The notes below the pieces were generated by a model. The model saw only the letters and a program-made list of their open reading frames with translations. It had not been told where the DNA came from and did no database searches. Below are positions 19,442 through 28,190 of a DNA stretch of 64,000 nt, in pieces. This DNA comes from Rhizobium sp. N324 (GTDB taxonomy: Bacteria > Pseudomonadota > Alphaproteobacteria > Rhizobiales > Rhizobiaceae). The stretch is taken from positions 1,739,001-1,803,000 of the forward strand of contig NZ_CP013630.1 of assembly GCF_001664485.1 (NCBI RefSeq), read 5' to 3'. Numbering within the stretch: position 1 is the first letter of the stretch; every line of letters begins with the position of its first letter. A program made the translations under genes and the position numbers.

Positions 19442-20035
19442 TTGCCTTTGGATAACGATCTTCGTTTCGAGCCGGTAACGGCAGAACGCTGGGACGATTT
19501 CGAAACCCTGTTCGGGCCGCAGGGCGCCTTCTACAATTGCTGGTGCGTCGCGCTGCGCCTGCCGCATGCGATAAGAACGAAGATGGCGGCCGATGAGCGC
19601 AAGCTGCATATGCACGAGCGGATCAAGGCTGGGCCGCCGCCGGGCGTTCTCTGTTACGCCGACGGCGCGCCGGTCGCCTGGGTGCAGGTCGGGCCGCGCC
19701 ATGACGTGCCGCAGTTCAATTCGCCGCGCACAGTCTCGCGGCCGCTGGAGGAGGGCGATGCGTTCGATCCGTCGATCTGGGCCGTCAGTTGCTTCTTCCT
19801 GCTACCCAGGCTGCGCGGCAAGGGGATGAGCCATCGCCTGCTCGCCGGCGCCATCGATCACGCCCGGCGCCAGGGCGCGCGCCTGCTCGAAGCCTGTCCG
19901 ATCGATCATGTGAAGCAGTCGAAATCGGTGACCCTCTGCATCGGCTCGACGGCGATCTTCGATGCGGCCGGTTTCGAGACGGTGGCGCGGCGCAAGGATG
20001 GCCGTCCGCTCATGCGGCTGGAGCTGCGGGGTTGA
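19442..20035 (+). CDS. GNAT family N-acetyltransferase
   Basis: A 197-residue protein with a GNAT-like core: AWVQVGPR (strand before the acceptor site), a substrate region, then WAVSCFFLLPRLRGKGMSHRLL in two parts (WAVSCFFLLP and LRGKGMSHRLL) that give the acetyl-CoA pyrophosphate loop, and a terminal strand pair around FDAAGFETVARR. The substrate is unknown. The start is uncertain: TTG at 19442 or 19448, both after a GGGAG site. Its 3' end overlaps the converging HAD gene by 26 bp. Confidence 0.78.
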   Translation: MPLDNDLRFEPVTAERWDDFETLFGPQGAFYNCWCVALRLPHAIRTKMAADERKLHMHERIKAGPPPGVLCYADGAPVAWVQVGPRHDVPQFNSPRTVSRPLEEGDAFDPSIWAVSCFFLLPRLRGKGMSHRLLAGAIDHARRQGARLLEACPIDHVKQSKSVTLCIGSTAIFDAAGFETVARRKDGRPLMRLELRG

Positions 20036-20687
20036 ACGCGCCGGCAAGGAAATGCGCCTCGATCAGCGCGGCCGCATGCGCCCAGTCGCTGGCCCGGGTA
20101 ATGTCGTCGGCCGCCGCCGGCGCAAAACGATGGACGGGCGAATCCGGCATCAGGTGGATCAGCAGGCAATCGGCGACATGGTCCCTGACGGAATGCAGAT
20201 TGCGCGCCATATCATCGATGAAGACGACGGGAAGGGAGCGGCTGGCATGCAATGCGTGAACGATCGGCCCCTTGGGCTCTTCGCTGGCAAGCAGCGGAAA
20301 AATGAGGCCGATCCGGTCGAGCAGGCGGCGGCGCTGATCCTGGAAGCGCGGCTGCATGGCCGTCAGGAAAAGTACATCGGCGGCCTCGGAAAGCCGGCCG
20401 AGCGTTTCGACGACACGGTCGAGCGGCGTCTGCCACTGCTCCTGCGTCTCGAAAAATTCCTCGATCAGCCGGCTGACCTCCTGGTCCTCGATCTCCGCGC
20501 CATCCGCCTGCGAGACGATGTTGCCGTGGAGCCGGAACGAGCGCGGCAGGAAGGCATGACCCCGGCTTTCAATGAAAAGCTGGAACGGGCCGATGAATTG
20601 CAGCACCACATCGTCGACGTCGCAGACGATCAGCGGCCTCTCGCCGAGGCGGATATGCGAGATATCGAGTTCCCTCACGCCGATCAC
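20010..20687 (-). CDS. HAD superfamily hydrolase
   Basis: A 225-residue HAD phosphatase-like protein. Motif I reads VCDVDDVVL with the nucleophile and acid/base aspartates, motif II is probably LFLTAM (Thr), a Lys follows in ASEEPKG, and motif IV is VVFIDDM with paired aspartates. A helical cap lies between residues 45 and 95. Substrate not predictable. It begins 2 bp after the DUF3572 stop codon, so the two form an operon, and ends overlapping the GNAT gene on the other strand. Confidence 0.8.
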   Translation of the reverse strand: MIGVRELDISHIRLGERPLIVCDVDDVVLQFIGPFQLFIESRGHAFLPRSFRLHGNIVSQADGAEIEDQEVSRLIEEFFETQEQWQTPLDRVVETLGRLSEAADVLFLTAMQPRFQDQRRRLLDRIGLIFPLLASEEPKGPIVHALHASRSLPVVFIDDMARNLHSVRDHVADCLLIHLMPDSPVHRFAPAAADDITRASDWAHAAALIEAHFLAGAFNPAAPAA

Positions 20688-20689
20688 CG

Positions 20690-20998
20690 TCAGTACTCCC
20701 CGGAATCGAGGCCGGGCGAGGCGAAATGCTGCCAGGCGGCGGTCACCGTCTCCGGGCTGATGCCGCTCGCCGCGCAGAAAGCCATCGCCGTCGGTTCGTG
20801 GTTCATCAGGAAATCCATTATGCCGGCGAGGAAGCCGGGATCGTTGACGGCGCCGCGCACCTGGCCAGGGGCCACACCCGTCAGCGCAAGAAAGCGGCCG
20901 AACATGTCGGGATCGTCGGCAAGCCAGCCGAGCACGGCGATCGCGGTTGCGTGCGGGTCGGCGGCCTGTTGTTTCGAAGTCTTGAAGTTGCTTTGCAT
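20690..20998 (-). CDS. DUF3572 family protein
   Basis: A 102-residue soluble, mostly helical protein. The first ~12 residues are polar; the core ATAIAVLGWLADDPDMFGRF and GFLAGIMDFLMNHEPTAM fit the DUF3572 family of Rhizobiales. Function unknown. It is divergent from divK (132 bp apart) and directly upstream of the HAD hydrolase gene. The same divK-DUF3572 neighbourhood is, to my recollection, common in rhizobia. Confidence 0.8.
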   Translation of the reverse strand: MQSNFKTSKQQAADPHATAIAVLGWLADDPDMFGRFLALTGVAPGQVRGAVNDPGFLAGIMDFLMNHEPTAMAFCAASGISPETVTAAWQHFASPGLDSGEY

Positions 20999-21130
20999 TT
21001 CGAGGGGTAAGTTACCTTTTCTTCAACCAAATGCCGCTAGCGTGCGCTATCGGTTTCACGGAGCTATTGTCCGCATGTGCCTTTCTCATGGGACGAACCG
21101 CTGCGCGAACGGACGTAGGGACAGCTTGTC

Positions 21131-21502
21131 ATGCCCAAACAGGTGATGATTGTAGAAGATAACGAGCTCAACATGAAGCTCTTTCGCGACCTCATCGAGG
21201 CGTCCGGCTATACCACGATCCAGACCAGAAACGGCATGGAAGCGCTGGATCTGGCGCGCAAGCATCGCCCCGATCTCATTCTGATGGATATTCAGCTTCC
21301 CGAGGTCTCGGGCCTCGAAGTCACGAAATGGCTCAAGGAAGACGACGAGCTGCACGTGATTCCCGTCATCGCCGTCACGGCTTTCGCGATGAAGGGCGAC
21401 GAGGAGCGGATCCGTCAGGGCGGCTGCGAGGCCTATGTTTCCAAGCCGATCTCGGTTCCGAAATTCATCGAGACGATCAAGACCTATCTGGGCGATGCCT
21501 GA
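21131..21502 (+). CDS. divK: single-domain response regulator DivK
   Basis: Cell-cycle response regulator acting between DivJ/PleC kinases and the CckA-CtrA pathway. 123 residues, receiver domain only. Acidic pocket E9/D10, phosphoacceptor D53 in ILMDIQLP, conserved Thr in AVTAFAM and Lys in YVSKPIS are all present. The protein closely fits alphaproteobacterial DivK, and it sits 18 bp ahead of pleD, the standard Caulobacterales/Rhizobiales arrangement. Confidence 0.96.
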   Translation: MPKQVMIVEDNELNMKLFRDLIEASGYTTIQTRNGMEALDLARKHRPDLILMDIQLPEVSGLEVTKWLKEDDELHVIPVIAVTAFAMKGDEERIRQGGCEAYVSKPISVPKFIETIKTYLGDA

Positions 21503-21520
21503 CGCATCGGAAAGACAGCT

Positions 21521-22894
21521 ATGACTGCGCGAATACTGGTGGTTGACGATATTCCGGCCAATGTGAAGCTGCTCGAAGCGCGGCTGCTTGCGGAGTATTT
21601 CGACGTGATGACCGCAGCCGACGGCTACACGGCGCTGGCGATCTGCGAGCGCAACCAGGTCGATCTCATCCTGCTCGACATCATGATGCCCGGCATAGAC
21701 GGTTTCGAAGTCTGCGAGCGGCTGAAGGCCAGCCGCAAGACCGCCCATATTCCCGTCGTCATGGTCACGGCACTGGATCAGCCGGCCGATCGCGTCCGCG
21801 GCCTGAAGGTCGGCGCCGACGATTTCCTCACCAAGCCGGTCAATGATCTGCAGCTGATCTCGCGGGTGAAGAGCCTGCTGCGGTTGAAGACGTTGAGCGA
21901 CGAGCTGCGCATCCGCGCCGATACCGCCCATACGATGGGCATCGACGATCTCATGCGGGCAGGCGAGGGCCGCGCCGACGAGACGGGTCAGATCCTGCTC
22001 GTCGACGGCCGCGCCAATTCGCAGGAGCGCATCATCAAGGCGCTGAAGCCCGTTGCCGACGTGCTTGCCCTTTCCGATCCGCAGGCAGCCCTCTTCGAAG
22101 CGGCCGAAAGCCCGTTCGATCTCGTCATCGTCAACGCCAATTTCGATGATTACGATCCGCTGCGCCTCTGCTCGCAGCTGCGCTCGCTGGAGCGCACGCG
22201 CTTCCTGCCGATCCTGATCATCACCGAGAAGGGCGCCGACGAGATGGTTGTGCGCGCGCTCGATCTCGGCGTCAACGACTACATCGTCCGCCCGGTCGAT
22301 CCCAACGAGCTGGTTGCCCGCAGCCTGACGCAGATCCGTCGCAAGCGCTGCAACGACCGCCTGCGCGCCAGCGTCAAGCAGACGATCGAGCTCGCCGTCA
22401 CCGATCCGCTGACCGGCCTTTATAACCGGCGCTATCTCGACAATCATCTGAACGTGCTCTTCAACCGTTCGATGGCGCGCGGCCGGCCGCTTTCGGTGCT
22501 GATCACAGACATCGACCGCTTCAAGCAGGTGAACGACACCTATGGCCACGACGGCGGCGACGAAGTGCTGCGGGAATTTGCCAATCGCGTCCGCTCGACC
22601 ATTCGCGGCGCCGACCTCGCTTGCCGCTACGGCGGGGAGGAGTTCGTCGTCGTCATGCCGGATACCTCGCCGGAAATTGCCGCAACTGTCGCCGAGCGCC
22701 TGCGCGCCGCCGTCGAAAGCGCGCCCTTCCAGCTGAAACATTCGGGAGAGCCGCTGAATGTCACCGCGTCCTTCGGCATCGCCTCGCGTATCGGCGCGGT
22801 GCTGACCCCCGATCAGCTGATGAAGCAGGCGGATCTTGCGCTTTACGAAGCCAAGAACACCGGCCGCAATCGCGTCGTCGCTGCGGCCGCCTGA
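21521..22894 (+). CDS. pleD: response regulator PleD, diguanylate cyclase
   Basis: Makes c-di-GMP during the swarmer-to-stalked type transition. 457 residues, three domains: receiver 1 (residues 1-120, phosphoacceptor D53 in LLDIMMPG), a degenerate receiver 2 (about 150-270, no Asp in the usual strand context), and a GGDEF domain from about 290. The active-site loop reads RYGGEEF. An RxxD inhibitory site (RGAD) lies five residues before it, so product feedback inhibition should operate. Linked to divK by 18 bp. Confidence 0.97.
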   Translation: MTARILVVDDIPANVKLLEARLLAEYFDVMTAADGYTALAICERNQVDLILLDIMMPGIDGFEVCERLKASRKTAHIPVVMVTALDQPADRVRGLKVGADDFLTKPVNDLQLISRVKSLLRLKTLSDELRIRADTAHTMGIDDLMRAGEGRADETGQILLVDGRANSQERIIKALKPVADVLALSDPQAALFEAAESPFDLVIVNANFDDYDPLRLCSQLRSLERTRFLPILIITEKGADEMVVRALDLGVNDYIVRPVDPNELVARSLTQIRRKRCNDRLRASVKQTIELAVTDPLTGLYNRRYLDNHLNVLFNRSMARGRPLSVLITDIDRFKQVNDTYGHDGGDEVLREFANRVRSTIRGADLACRYGGEEFVVVMPDTSPEIAATVAERLRAAVESAPFQLKHSGEPLNVTASFGIASRIGAVLTPDQLMKQADLALYEAKNTGRNRVVAAAA

Positions 22895-23354
22895 CGAATC
22901 ATCTGCCGCCTTATGTGCCGTTTATGGGTTTTCCACCGTGGTAAGCGGATTGTTACACAATTTTAATGCTCGCCCGCACAGCGTGGCGTGAAAAACTTGC
23001 AATCGAATAGCCAAAAAAAGGATTTTCGGCTTTGCTGCGGATGTGCCGCTGACCGATAGTTTTGAACGCGTCCGGCCATAGCTAAAAATGAAATGGCGAC
23101 TATAAAAAGCGCCTGCTGCCGATTGGGGAAAATAGAGTGCCGCAGCCCCACCTCACCCAGGGGGAGGGGAGGTGTAAGTTATTACGCTATATTGTCGAAT
23201 TTCTTCGGTGGGTCAGCGTCTAGGCTTCATCCCTAAGCAGAGTCGATAAATCTTTGTATGTACCAAAACTGGACTTTTAACCATAGAATCAAGTCCGCAA
23301 AAATCATCATTAAGAATTTGTTGATTTTCTTTCATTTTTGCGCAAATTATCGGC
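22895..23354. other. intergenic region after pleD
   Basis: No credible gene. The stretch becomes AT-rich toward 23.3 kb. A short palindromic fragment around 23145-23170 (CCCACCTCACCC then GGGAGGGGAGGTG) resembles part of the larger repeat at 37.0 kb. The last ~40 bp probably hold the promoter of the small RNA described next (TTGATT at 23321 with a weak AATTAT box). Confidence 0.5.
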
Positions 23355-23545
23355 TCATAAGAGAAGCGCTCCCGCTGAGGAGTTGTCGATACCCCATGAT
23401 GCTCAGGTCCGCCGCATCTCCTGGGTCGTGGGGTCGGTCGGCTAGTAGGCAAGTTATAGCGGTTCCTCGTGCCGTTTTGCATGCTGGCCGACCCCCTTTC
23501 AAGAAAACGCCGCTACTTCCCGAAGATGGAAGGGCGGCGTTTTTC
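23355..23545 (+). ncRNA. candidate structured small RNA between pleD and rpmG
   Basis: Ends in a plus-strand intrinsic terminator that belongs to no visible gene. Upstream, 23430-23442 pairs with 23483-23495 over 13 bp (two G-U), and 23391-23396 pairs with 23429-23434; the two helices compete for 23430-23434. A possible promoter lies at 23321-23350. Size would be about 190 nt. It does not show the conserved cores of 4.5S RNA, RNase P RNA or tmRNA. The 5' end is a guess. Confidence 0.45.
23504..23544 (+). terminator. intrinsic terminator of the candidate small RNA
   Basis: AAAACGCCGC (23504-23513) pairs with GCGGCGTTTT (23534-23543); inside, CTTCC pairs with GGAAG (23516-23520, 23528-23532). 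A short T-run follows. Confidence 0.75.
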
Positions 23546-23584
23546 TGTTTGCGCTGTCATTTTCAAAGCGGGAATTTCGGACAA

Positions 23585-23617
23585 AAAAAACGCGCGACCC
23601 GAGGGCGCGCGTTTTTT
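23585..23617 (-). terminator. intrinsic terminator of rpmG
   Basis: A 12-bp stem, 23585-23596 with 23606-23617, 9-nt loop, followed on the minus strand by eight T. It lies 23 bp downstream of the rpmG stop. Confidence 0.85.
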
Positions 23618-23639
23618 GCGAAATCCGCAGATCAAGTGA

Positions 23640-23807
23640 TTACTTGATCTTGGTTTCCTTGAACTCGACATGCTTCTTAGCAATCGGGTCGTACTTCGTC
23701 TTCGTCATCTTGTCCGTCATCGTACGGCTGTTCTTCGTCGTGACGTAGAAGAAACCGGTGTCGGCTGTCGACAGCAGCTTGATCTTGATTGTTGTAGCCT
23801 TGGCCAT
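23640..23807 (-). CDS. rpmG: 50S ribosomal protein L33
   Basis: Large-subunit ribosomal protein, 55 residues, basic. The sequence [20 protein letters not shown] at the start and VEFKETKIK at the end are typical. It has no CxxC pairs, so it is the zinc-independent (C-minus) form. The frame is open upstream, but the ATG at 23807 gives the family length. A strong terminator follows directly. Confidence 0.97.
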   Translation of the reverse strand: MAKATTIKIKLLSTADTGFFYVTTKNSRTMTDKMTKTKYDPIAKKHVEFKETKIK

Positions 23808-23899
23808 GGTCGTCCTGCCTTTAAGAAAATGAAAGCCGTGGAAGCCGGATGGGCTCCACGGCAAATTCTGGCGCGAAACTACGAATCCCGCCCGAAAAG

Positions 23900-25084
23900 T
23901 CAAGTCCGTTTTCGAATGAACATCAGCCTGATGCCGGAAAGTAGGGCGTAAAAGCCGAAGAAAGCGGCAATCGCCCAAGCAAAACCGTTATTTCCGGCGA
24001 CATCGATCGCTGCGCCGATCGCCTGCGGCCCGGCTACGGTTCCCATCGCATAACAGAAGACGAAGGCGGCATTGGCCGCGGCAAGATCGGAACCCGTCAG
24101 CCGCGAGCCGAGATGGCTGAGGCCGACCGTATAGAGGCCGGAGACGCAGCCGCCCCAGAAAAGCAGGAGCCCGGCCATCAGCAGCCAGTTGTCGAGCAGC
24201 AGGGGCAGCAGCATCGAGCCGATGAAGCCCATCAGCGCCATGCCGGCCAGAAGCGGCCGCTTGTCGGCGATGCGGTCGGAGAGCAGGCCGAGCGGGATCT
24301 GGAAGATGATGTTGCCGACGCCCATCATGGTGAGCAGAAGCGCTGCCTGTGATTCGGTGAAATGGGCGCGCACCGCAAAGATCGGGAAGAGCGACAGGCC
24401 GCCCGCTTCGACCGCGCCGAAGATGAAAACCGCCGCCGTCGCCGTCGGCACCAGGAAAACGTAGCGCATGAAATGCAGCTCCGGTTTTTCCTCGAGCACA
24501 GGGCTTTCGTCGCGGGCGATGAAGATCGGAATGGCGGCAAGCAGAATGGCGCCGGCGCCGATCAGGAAGGGGAAGATGCCGTCGCTGCCGAGGATCGAAA
24601 AGAGCAGCGGCCCGGCTGCGAAGCCGAGTGAAAGCACGGTCGCATAGATGCCGAGCACGAAGCCGCGTTTGGACGGCGGCGAGGCGGCGTTGATCCAGAA
24701 TTCGGAAAGGATGAACAGCGTCGTCGTTGCCCCATGGAAGGCGAAACGCAGCGGAAACCACATCCAGAAATCCTCGGCATAATAAAAGCCGAGAGCGCTC
24801 AGCGCCGAAATCAGCACCGCCCAGAGCATGGTCGGCGCAACGCCGTATTTATGGGCGAGCTTGGTGGTGATGGGCGCGGCGGCCATCGCCGCGACGCCTG
24901 CCATCGCCGTGTTGAGCCCGATCAGGGTAGACGAGATGCCGCGTTTTTCCAGGATGATGCTGAGCAGCGGAAGTCCGAGGCCGATTGCTATGCCGACGGC
25001 CGATATGGACGAGACGGCTGCCACCAGAGAAGGCCAATGGATTTCCTCGACATCGCCCGGTGTGCCGTTTCTCGGCTGAGACAT
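23900..25084 (-). CDS. MFS transporter (YcaD-like)
   Basis: A 394-residue inner-membrane permease with about 12 hydrophobic segments in two halves. Visible MFS features are the short basic loop after helix 2 (THK-like TTKLAHKYG), a [14 protein letters not shown] loop equivalent in the second half, and a central cytoplasmic loop around [12 protein letters not shown]. Layout resembles YcaD-type transporters. The substrate is unknown. It is on the same strand as rpmG and DUF983 but separated by 254 bp from the latter; the gap shows nothing recognisable. Confidence 0.82.
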   Translation of the reverse strand: MSQPRNGTPGDVEEIHWPSLVAAVSSISAVGIAIGLGLPLLSIILEKRGISSTLIGLNTAMAGVAAMAAAPITTKLAHKYGVAPTMLWAVLISALSALGFYYAEDFWMWFPLRFAFHGATTTLFILSEFWINAASPPSKRGFVLGIYATVLSLGFAAGPLLFSILGSDGIFPFLIGAGAILLAAIPIFIARDESPVLEEKPELHFMRYVFLVPTATAAVFIFGAVEAGGLSLFPIFAVRAHFTESQAALLLTMMGVGNIIFQIPLGLLSDRIADKRPLLAGMALMGFIGSMLLPLLLDNWLLMAGLLLFWGGCVSGLYTVGLSHLGSRLTGSDLAAANAAFVFCYAMGTVAGPQAIGAAIDVAGNNGFAWAIAAFFGFYALLSGIRLMFIRKRT

Positions 25085-25338
25085 TTATCCATCCTTAGAA
25101 AGCTGCGCGAGCGAATCGGCCGGTTCCCGTCGGATAGATAGGCACAGACGTGCCAAATCCGGGTGACGGATGCCGCTTCGCAGTATTTCCGATGTGAGTG
25201 ACCATCTGCGGAATGTAAAGCCCGTTCGGCCAAGAAATGCTTACCATGTCGGGTTGAGGATCGTCGGCTGCCGCATTCGGGTGGTGGTCGGTGGAGCGCT
25301 GGCACTACACGTTAAATATGTCTGGAAGGTGAAGGCGC

Positions 25339-25791
25339 TCAATCCCGGCGTCCGGCAATGTCGTAATCGTCAGGCCCGTCGCTCTCGCCGCCGAAACCGT
25401 GCATGCGCAGCGCCCATTGCAGGCCGATGACGCCGCCCTTGATCGGCTGGATCGAGGCAAGCGCGGTGATGACCGTGATCGGCGCCCAGATGGCAATATG
25501 CGCCCATACCGGCAGCACGAAAGTCAGGTCCGTCAGCATATAACCACCGACCACCACATGGCCGAGGACGAGGATGACGATATAGGGCGGCAGGTCGTCG
25601 GCGCGTTGGTGATGCATCGCCTCGCCGCAGGCCGCGCAATGATCGACCGGCTTCAGGAAGGCGCGGAAAAGTTTGCCGCTGCCGCAGGCCGGGCAGCGGT
25701 TCATCAGCCCGCGCAGGATGGAGCGCCCCAGCGGCCGCTCGGTCTCCGGCTTGTCGCCGTAGTGCACGGTCGGATCGGTCGATGTGCCCAT
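25339..25791 (-). CDS. DUF983 family membrane protein
   Basis: A 150-residue protein. A zinc-ribbon-like part has two CxxC pairs, CPACGSGKLF and CAACGEAM (about residues 33-58), followed by two membrane segments (IVILVLGHVVVGGYML and AHIAIWAPITVITALAS). This is the DUF983 layout, found in alphaproteobacteria; function not established. It lies 25 bp downstream of rnr and is probably in its operon. Confidence 0.85.
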   Translation of the reverse strand: MGTSTDPTVHYGDKPETERPLGRSILRGLMNRCPACGSGKLFRAFLKPVDHCAACGEAMHHQRADDLPPYIVILVLGHVVVGGYMLTDLTFVLPVWAHIAIWAPITVITALASIQPIKGGVIGLQWALRMHGFGGESDGPDDYDIAGRRD

Positions 25792-25816
25792 CGTAAGCTC
25801 CTCTTCGCAGAATACC

Positions 25817-28189
25817 CTAACGCCGCCCGCGTGGCGGCCTCGTTCCGGGCTTCTTGCGGACCTGGCCCTTGTCGCGGCGGCCCGCTTTATGGAAGCTGCG
25901 CACCGCCGTCGGCATCTCGCGGCCCTCGCTGATCATCTCGAAGCGCAGCGCGCCGGCAAGCGGGATCGCTTCGGCAAGCTTCACCGTGACGTTGTCGCCA
26001 AGGCGATAGCCGAGCCCGGTCCTTTCACCCGAGAGCGCCTGATGCGCCTCGTCATAGATGAAATAATCGGTACCGAGCGTCGATATGGGAACGAAACCGT
26101 CGGCGCCATACTCCGGCAGGGCGATAAAAAGGCCGGATTTCGTAACGCCCGAAACCCGCCCGGCAAATTCCTCGCCGACGCGGCCGCTGAGATGATGCGC
26201 GATCAGCCGGTCGACCGTCTCGCGCTCGGCCGCCATCGCCCGGCGCTCGAAGGTCGAGATTTCGGCGGCGATATCGTCGAGAGCAGCCTCTTCCTCCGTC
26301 GTGATGCCGCCTTCGCCGAAGCCGAGCGAGCCGACGAGGGCGCGATGGACGATGAGGTCGGCGTAACGGCGGATCGGCGAGGTGAAATGCGCATATTTCA
26401 TCAGATTGAGACCAAAATGGCCGATGTTCTCCGGGCCATAGATGGCCTGGCTTTGCGACCGCAGCACCATCTCGTTGACCATGGTCTGGTGGGGCGTGCC
26501 GTCCGCCTTGGCCAGAATGCCGTTGAAATTGTTGGCGCGCATGTTGCCGCCCTTGGCAAGCGGGATGCCGAGCGTCGCCAGGAACTCCCGCAGGATTTCC
26601 TGCTTGGCAAGCGTCGGCCCGTCATGAATGCGGTAGATCAGCGGCTGGCGTTTCTTTTCCAGGGTCTCGGCGGCGGCGACGTTCGCCTGGATCATCATCT
26701 CCTCGATCAGCTTATGCGCGTCGAGCCGCGGCGGCACATGGACCCGGTCGACGGTGCCGTCGGGCTTCAGCAGGATCTTGCGCTCCGGCATGTCGAGTTC
26801 CAGCGGCTGGCGCCGGTCGCGGCCGCGCTTCATCACCTCATAGGCGTGCCAGAGCGGCTTCAGGATCGGCTCGAGCATCGGCCCGGTCTTATCGTCCGGC
26901 TTGCCGTCGATCGCTGCCTGCGCCTGCTGATAGGAGAGCTTGGCCGCGCTCTTCATCATGACGCGATGGAATGTGTGGCCGATCTTGCGGCCTTCGCCGG
27001 AGAAGCTCATGCGCACGGCAAGCGCCGGGCGGTCGACGCCTTCCTTCAGCGAGCAGAGATCGTTGGAGATGCGCTCCGGCAGCATCGGCACGACGCGATC
27101 CGGGAAATAGACCGAGTTGCCGCGCTTCAGCGCCTCTCGGTCGAGCGGCGACTTGGGGCGGACATACCAGGAGACGTCGGCAATCGCCACGGTGACGATG
27201 ACGCCGCCGGGATTGTCGGGCGAGGGGTCGAGTTCGGCATAGACGGCGTCGTCATGGTCCTTGGCATCGGCCGGATCGATGGTGATCAGCGGCACGTCGC
27301 GCCAGTCCTCGCGATGCGACATGGTGGCGGGCTTTGCGTCCTCCGCCTCGGCGATCACGGCGGGCGGGAAGACATGCGGAATGCCGTGCGCATGGATGGC
27401 GATCATCGAGATGGCCTTTTCCGAGCCGACGGAGCCGACGACGGAAAGCACCTTGGCGCGCGGCAGGCCGAAGCGGCCGAGCCGGGCGACTTCGATCTCG
27501 ACCAGGTCGCCGTCCGCAGCACCGCCGGTGAAATCGGGATCGATCACCATCTCCTCGCCACGCCGCTCGATCGGCAGCAGCCTGCCGCCGCCGCCGGGCG
27601 CGGCGCGGAAAACGCCCATCGCGGCGCCACGGCGCTTGTCGATCACCTTGATGATCCGCGCGGTATAGGCCGGCCCGCCGCGATCGACGGCCGGGAAGAT
27701 CTTCGCCAGGATGCGGTCGCCGAGGCCGGCGACCGGGGCCTTACCCTTGCCCTGGCGGCCTGCGGGCGATTGCTGGCGGATGGCGACCGCGGGCGCCACG
27801 CCCTGATCCTCAGGCCATTCCGCCGGCCGGCCGATCAGATCGCCGTCCTTGTCGCGCGTGGTGATATCGAGAACGGTGACCGGCGGCAGCGCGCCGGGAC
27901 GGATCAGCGACTTGCGGTTCTTCTGCAGCATGCCTTCCTGCTCGAGCTCCTGCAGCATGTGCTTGAGTTCGACGCGATTGTCGCCCTTGAGGCCGAAGGC
28001 CTTGGCGAGCTCCCGCTTGGACGCTTTCTGCGGATGATCGGCGATGAAGCGCAGGATCACCTCGCGCGAGGGCAGCGCGCCGTGGACGATGTTCAGCGGC
28101 TCGACGGCCGGAGCATCCTTGCCGGCACGGCCGATCTTGCCCGGGCGCTTGCCCGCAGGGTTCGTTCTGTCGCGCGGTATTCTGCTCAC
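25817..28189 (-). CDS. rnr: ribonuclease R
   Basis: 3'-5' exoribonuclease that degrades structured RNA, 790 residues. N-terminal winged-helix region (KASKRELAKAFGL), cold-shock domains, the RNB catalytic domain with the metal-binding TIDPADAKDHDDAVYAE motif, and a C-terminal S1 domain (FAGRVSGVTKSGLFIALPE) followed by a basic tail. The start codon sits one base beyond the topA stop, so topA and rnr are co-transcribed. Confidence 0.96.
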   Translation of the reverse strand: MSRIPRDRTNPAGKRPGKIGRAGKDAPAVEPLNIVHGALPSREVILRFIADHPQKASKRELAKAFGLKGDNRVELKHMLQELEQEGMLQKNRKSLIRPGALPPVTVLDITTRDKDGDLIGRPAEWPEDQGVAPAVAIRQQSPAGRQGKGKAPVAGLGDRILAKIFPAVDRGGPAYTARIIKVIDKRRGAAMGVFRAAPGGGGRLLPIERRGEEMVIDPDFTGGAADGDLVEIEVARLGRFGLPRAKVLSVVGSVGSEKAISMIAIHAHGIPHVFPPAVIAEAEDAKPATMSHREDWRDVPLITIDPADAKDHDDAVYAELDPSPDNPGGVIVTVAIADVSWYVRPKSPLDREALKRGNSVYFPDRVVPMLPERISNDLCSLKEGVDRPALAVRMSFSGEGRKIGHTFHRVMMKSAAKLSYQQAQAAIDGKPDDKTGPMLEPILKPLWHAYEVMKRGRDRRQPLELDMPERKILLKPDGTVDRVHVPPRLDAHKLIEEMMIQANVAAAETLEKKRQPLIYRIHDGPTLAKQEILREFLATLGIPLAKGGNMRANNFNGILAKADGTPHQTMVNEMVLRSQSQAIYGPENIGHFGLNLMKYAHFTSPIRRYADLIVHRALVGSLGFGEGGITTEEEAALDDIAAEISTFERRAMAAERETVDRLIAHHLSGRVGEEFAGRVSGVTKSGLFIALPEYGADGFVPISTLGTDYFIYDEAHQALSGERTGLGYRLGDNVTVKLAEAIPLAGALRFEMISEGREMPTAVRSFHKAGRRDKGQVRKKPGTRPPRGRR

Positions 28190-28190
28190 G

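Noticed and set aside
23355..23545. 4.5S RNA, RNase P RNA, 6S RNA or tmRNA
   Set aside because: The conserved 4.5S core (GGTCCGGAAGGAAGCAGC-like), RNase P core and tmRNA tag frame are absent; 6S could not be excluded by structure alone but ends do not pair into a long rod.
23258..23647. 129-codon plus-strand frame across the pleD-rpmG gap
   Set aside because: Runs through two intrinsic terminators, no Shine-Dalgarno, no protein family resemblance; better explained as noncoding RNA.
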